NCBI RefSeq assembly: GCF_000003815.2
Contig: NC_049987.1
Coordinates: forward strand, 17,837,959 to 17,897,958
Direction: 5' to 3'
Length of the DNA stretch: 60,000 bases
DNA from: Branchiostoma floridae
Lineage: Eukaryota > Chordata > Leptocardii > Amphioxiformes > Branchiostomatidae
A program made the translations under genes and the position numbers. The notes below the pieces were generated by a model. It was not told the origin of the DNA, searched no databases, and worked only from the letters and a program-made list of their open reading frames with translations. This document shows, one piece after another, positions 57,801 to 60,000 of the stretch (positions are counted from its first letter, which is position 1; each line of letters starts with the position of its first letter).

Positions 57801-58694
57801 TCCTTGCGTCTGCATAGATTGATTGACAGTAGTAGTAGTACATGTTGGAAAATTTTACCGTCTTACATTGAAATTAAATCATAATAATCATCATATTGCC
57901 GATAACTTTCTAATCACCAGGTCATCATACGGGTGTTAACCCACGTCACCGGACAACTCCCGGAGTATGTGGTGGAGCCGGACAGATTCGCGCCCGAGCG
58001 ATGGCTGAGAGACGACACCACCATACCGAAACCACACCCGTTTGCTGTCAGACCTTTCGGTGTCGGCACAAGAAGCTGTATCGGCCAGCGACTGGCGGAA
58101 CAAGAGCTGGGAATTCTCCTGGCAAAGGTGTGTAACACGCACTACTATAGAAATACCAGACCCAGTAATGTTCAACTTTACAACAATCATGCAAACACAC
58201 TTAAAACTAGCAAACTTTACTCATTTTGGTCTTATGTCATCTTTTGGGGGCCCAAATACGGTAAAGGTAACAACGAGTAACATTTGCCATAGACTGGGGT
58301 ACAATTTTCATGTCGTGAAAAAAACAGACCGAGTAATGTTAAAAGTTTGCTCGTTTTGGTCGTATGTCATCTTTTTTTTTTGGGGGGGGGGCGGCTACTA
58401 CGGTACAAATAACATCAAATTTAACAATAATAATGATCTAAGACAACCTTTTTCATAATCATTTATATTTTGGACAACTACCTTAATTATGCATTCTGTT
58501 TTAAGATCGTACGAAGATCCTACAATAAGGCATGAAAAATACAAAATGAATTAAGTTGAAATATTTAAGTCAAATCGTTGTTTCTACAGATGATTCAACA
58601 GTTTCATATCGAGTGTGACGGTGAGATGGAACAGATCTTCAACATCGCCAACAAGCCAGACCTGTCCGGTACCTTCAAGTTTACAGAACTATAG
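48899..58694 (+). CDS. Mitochondrial-clan cytochrome P450
   Basis: Nine exons: 48899-49136, 51554-51779, 53523-53719, 55340-55544, 56042-56207, 56833-56999, 57186-57264, 57921-58127 and 58590-58694. All phases match and the product is 529 residues ending in TAG. Intron 1 uses a GC donor (CTAG followed by gcaagt). Motifs: the proline-rich hinge MPGPRGLPLIG (about 61-71); the I-helix ELIFAGIES (about 336-344; Glu-Ser in place of the usual Asp/Glu-Thr); the K-helix KETSR with the ExxR pair at about 397/400; FAPERW (PERF-type); and the haem loop FGVGTRSCIG with Cys at about 479, followed by QRLAEQEL. The long N-terminal leader without a membrane anchor and the Arg-rich haem loop fit mitochondrial P450s (CYP10/11/24/27/44-like), which take electrons from adrenodoxin. 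The substrate is unknown. Confidence 0.9.
49137..51553. other. Intron 1 of the P450 gene
   Basis: About 2.4 kb. It begins GCAAGT and ends TTTCTACAG. Apart from the pseudo-exons near its 3' end, no element is recognised. Confidence 0.6.
51309..51500 (+). pseudogene. Two decayed tandem copies of the start of P450 exon 2
   Basis: Copy 1 (51309-51390) matches 'atttctac.ggtc.tttcagcttgaaaa' through 'cgataccggcagtttgg', but its acceptor AG has become GG. Copy 2 (51446-51490) keeps the acceptor TTTCTACAG. It has lost an internal piece, and if spliced in phase it reaches a TGA after about 14 codons. The functional third copy starts at 51554. The linkers ('aactccactgatgttgtt.gaaaaagaattt') are also repeated. 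Confidence 0.85.
52971..53165. mobile_element. MITE family M1 fragment (P450 intron 2)
   Basis: Left end 'taggccacgttggtgagattatatggatgacat' and, near 53155, 'ccaaggccaagg' suggest a diverged, shortened M1 copy. Confidence 0.5.
53239..53362. mobile_element. Foldback MITE family M4, copy 2 (P450 intron 2)
   Basis: Ends GTCTCCAAGCAGACCCTAC and GTAGGGTCTGCTTGGAGAC are exact complements, and 'gatatcaaagctggca' mirrors 'tgccagttttgatacc'. The octamer ATTTGTTC flanks it at 53231-53238 and 53363-53370, an 8-base target-site duplication typical of hAT elements. Confidence 0.85.
53745..54015 (+). mobile_element. tRNA-derived SINE (P450 intron 3)
   Basis: The head 'gtagtccagtggttagcgg' (box A) and 'gccgtgagtttgatttcggc' (degenerate box B) are followed by a conserved-looking body, 'gttcactgttcattgtgc' through 'ggtacaatgaacctgtaaat', which contains its own inverted motif. 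Confidence 0.7.
54020..55335. other. Remainder of P450 intron 3
   Basis: No supported gene. A short inverted repeat 'agcgaaaat.gatcggacgac ... cgtccgctctattttcgct' spans 54193-54251. Confidence 0.5.
56525..56785 (+). mobile_element. tRNA-derived SINE (P450 intron 5)
   Basis: The box-B-like 'gagttcgatacccgc' is followed by a body typical of deuterostome SINEs, 'ccttgggaaaggcactttacac' and 'caggtgtaaaaatgg'. It is diverged and has no A-rich tail. Confidence 0.7.
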
Positions 58695-59724
58695 AAGGGG
58701 ACATTGTGTTTTGTGCTCTAAGGTTACCAAAAAAACACAGTATTAAGCATCAGCATTGTTGCATGCGTGATCTTTAGTATAATAGTAAGGCTTAGCCCTT
58801 TTTATTTGGAAAAGAAAACATCAATATCTCCTTCAGTATTATTTTGTATGTGTATCATTATGTTTTTGAAATTCTATGTAACACTGCCGGTAAGAGTAAT
58901 ACTTAGCTACTTCTTACAACACTGCTCATAAGATTTTATCATTTGAGTGACGATTTTTATTATTTTAATATTTCCTTGTCTCTCTTTCCAACTCAATGCA
59001 ATGAGAGGACTCAACTATGTGAACAAGTTAAAGCTGCAGTTAGTTTTGCATGAAGTTTTAATGGTTCGTTAAGAACCTTGGGCCTTTTGAACTTACTTGC
59101 ATGGATAGCACCCCACATGCGTTCACTGATAAAGAGCCGTAGCTAATTTGTCTTGAGATATGTGGGACAAGAATGTGAAACAAAGTTTGTTTTCTTGAGC
59201 ATTTAGAGCACTTAAAATGATCTTTTAGGTACATTTGTTTGTTGTATTCATGACGACAATGTGAATGAAGTATTGAGTTTTTGCAAACGGCATTGTGTAC
59301 CGTCCGTCTGCTATCAATGTTTAGAGTTGTGTATCAAGAAATGCAACAGATTCGTATTGCATTGCAATTGTTTTCTTTTGTTGTTTGTAATATATTTATG
59401 ATTTTATGAACATAAGACGCTAATACACATTTAAAAGAAATAACTTCATTCTGGAGAAATTGCATTTCCCTACAAACAGAGGTTATTGAGTCATAGCGTA
59501 ATCCATAGTAAGACACACGACAAGACACATTATGATAGATTGCGACAAGACACATTATGATAGATTATAACGAAGCGACAAGTGTTTACATGGGATACAT
59601 AAGTATATAGGGGGATGCATGGGTGACATCCATCTATTCTTTATCTGTTGTTAACTTAAATGAAACCCAGATTTATATTCTTTGGTTGACTGTTTCTTGT
59701 AAAGGATATTTATTAATATGGATC

Positions 59725-59730
59725 AATAAA
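59725..59730 (+). terminator. Candidate polyadenylation signal AATAAA
   Basis: AATAAA lies about 1.03 kb after the P450 stop codon. The intervening AT-rich sequence has no ORF and fits a 3' UTR. Later AATAAA-like hexamers near 59884 are alternatives. Confidence 0.45.
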
Positions 59731-60000
59731 AATCTTTAACGAAATCTTTACTTGCCAGTTATTGATATTATTGGAAGTAGCTTATTGAATTTATTAAGTT
59801 TGTAGAGTAACAGACGTTTCACGTTCTTACGTAAGAGTTTTTCGTTGGTCGGATTCAAGTAGTATTATTGATTGTCGGAACAATAATAAAACGACTCCAA
59901 GGAGAAGAAGAACAAATAAAAGGAGTATGCAGATAAGTAAGTAAATAGAGTTCTATTAGGATAACATGCAAAGTATGTAGATTTTATCAATCTAATTTGC

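Overview
This is a 60 kb piece of an animal nuclear genome. It has intron-bearing genes with GT-AG (and one GC-AG) splice sites, long introns, and very dense non-coding repeats (MITEs, SINEs, decayed LINE and Penelope-like fragments, minisatellites). The gene content and repeat style fit a lancelet (amphioxus, Branchiostoma) or a closely similar invertebrate deuterostome. The content points are an MSP130-type 'choice-of-anchor I' surface protein, a histidine N-acetyltransferase-like gene and a mitochondrial-clan cytochrome P450. The species assignment is inference; no organism-specific marker was read directly. There is one 100-base assembly gap, at 19087-19186.

Layout. (1) 324-4383, minus: the 5' part of a secreted or membrane receptor with a signal peptide and an ANF-receptor / ionotropic-glutamate-receptor-like amino-terminal domain; it continues past the left edge. 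(2) 6934-9428, minus: a complete three-exon GNAT-fold acetyltransferase of the NAT16/histidine N-acetyltransferase-like type. (3) 9.5-28.7 kb: about 19 kb without a convincing intact gene. It is built from nested transposons and a segmental duplication (about 19.3-20.7 kb against 22.4-27.1 kb). The two copies serve as empty-site and filled-site controls for several insertions. (4) 28792-34944, plus: a complete ten-exon MSP130-like GPI-anchored glycoprotein gene. (5) 35-48.8 kb: retroelement remnants (LINE 3' ends, a Penelope-like C-terminus), tRNA-derived SINEs, TA-flanked MITEs and minisatellites. (6) 48899-58694, plus: a complete nine-exon mitochondrial-type cytochrome P450, with a likely polyadenylation signal near 59725.

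The four genes do not form an obvious pathway or operon-like unit. I assembled the exon models by hand, and every junction in the four models keeps the reading frame and matches splice phase on both sides.

The most interesting signals are structural. Two related 1.4-1.5 kb elements (15.6-17.0 kb and 22.8-24.4 kb) have subterminal inverted repeats that differ between the copies but stay perfectly complementary within each copy, next to a stem-loop whose sequence is not conserved while its shape is. A 5S-rRNA-derived SINE has a clean target-site duplication and its pre-insertion site is elsewhere in the window. An element bounded by GTGACAGCGATCTCGCCCCC inverted repeats also has a paralogous empty site. 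A near-palindrome abuts the assembly gap. In two unrelated genes, short tandem duplications have copied an exon edge and left dead pseudo-exons.
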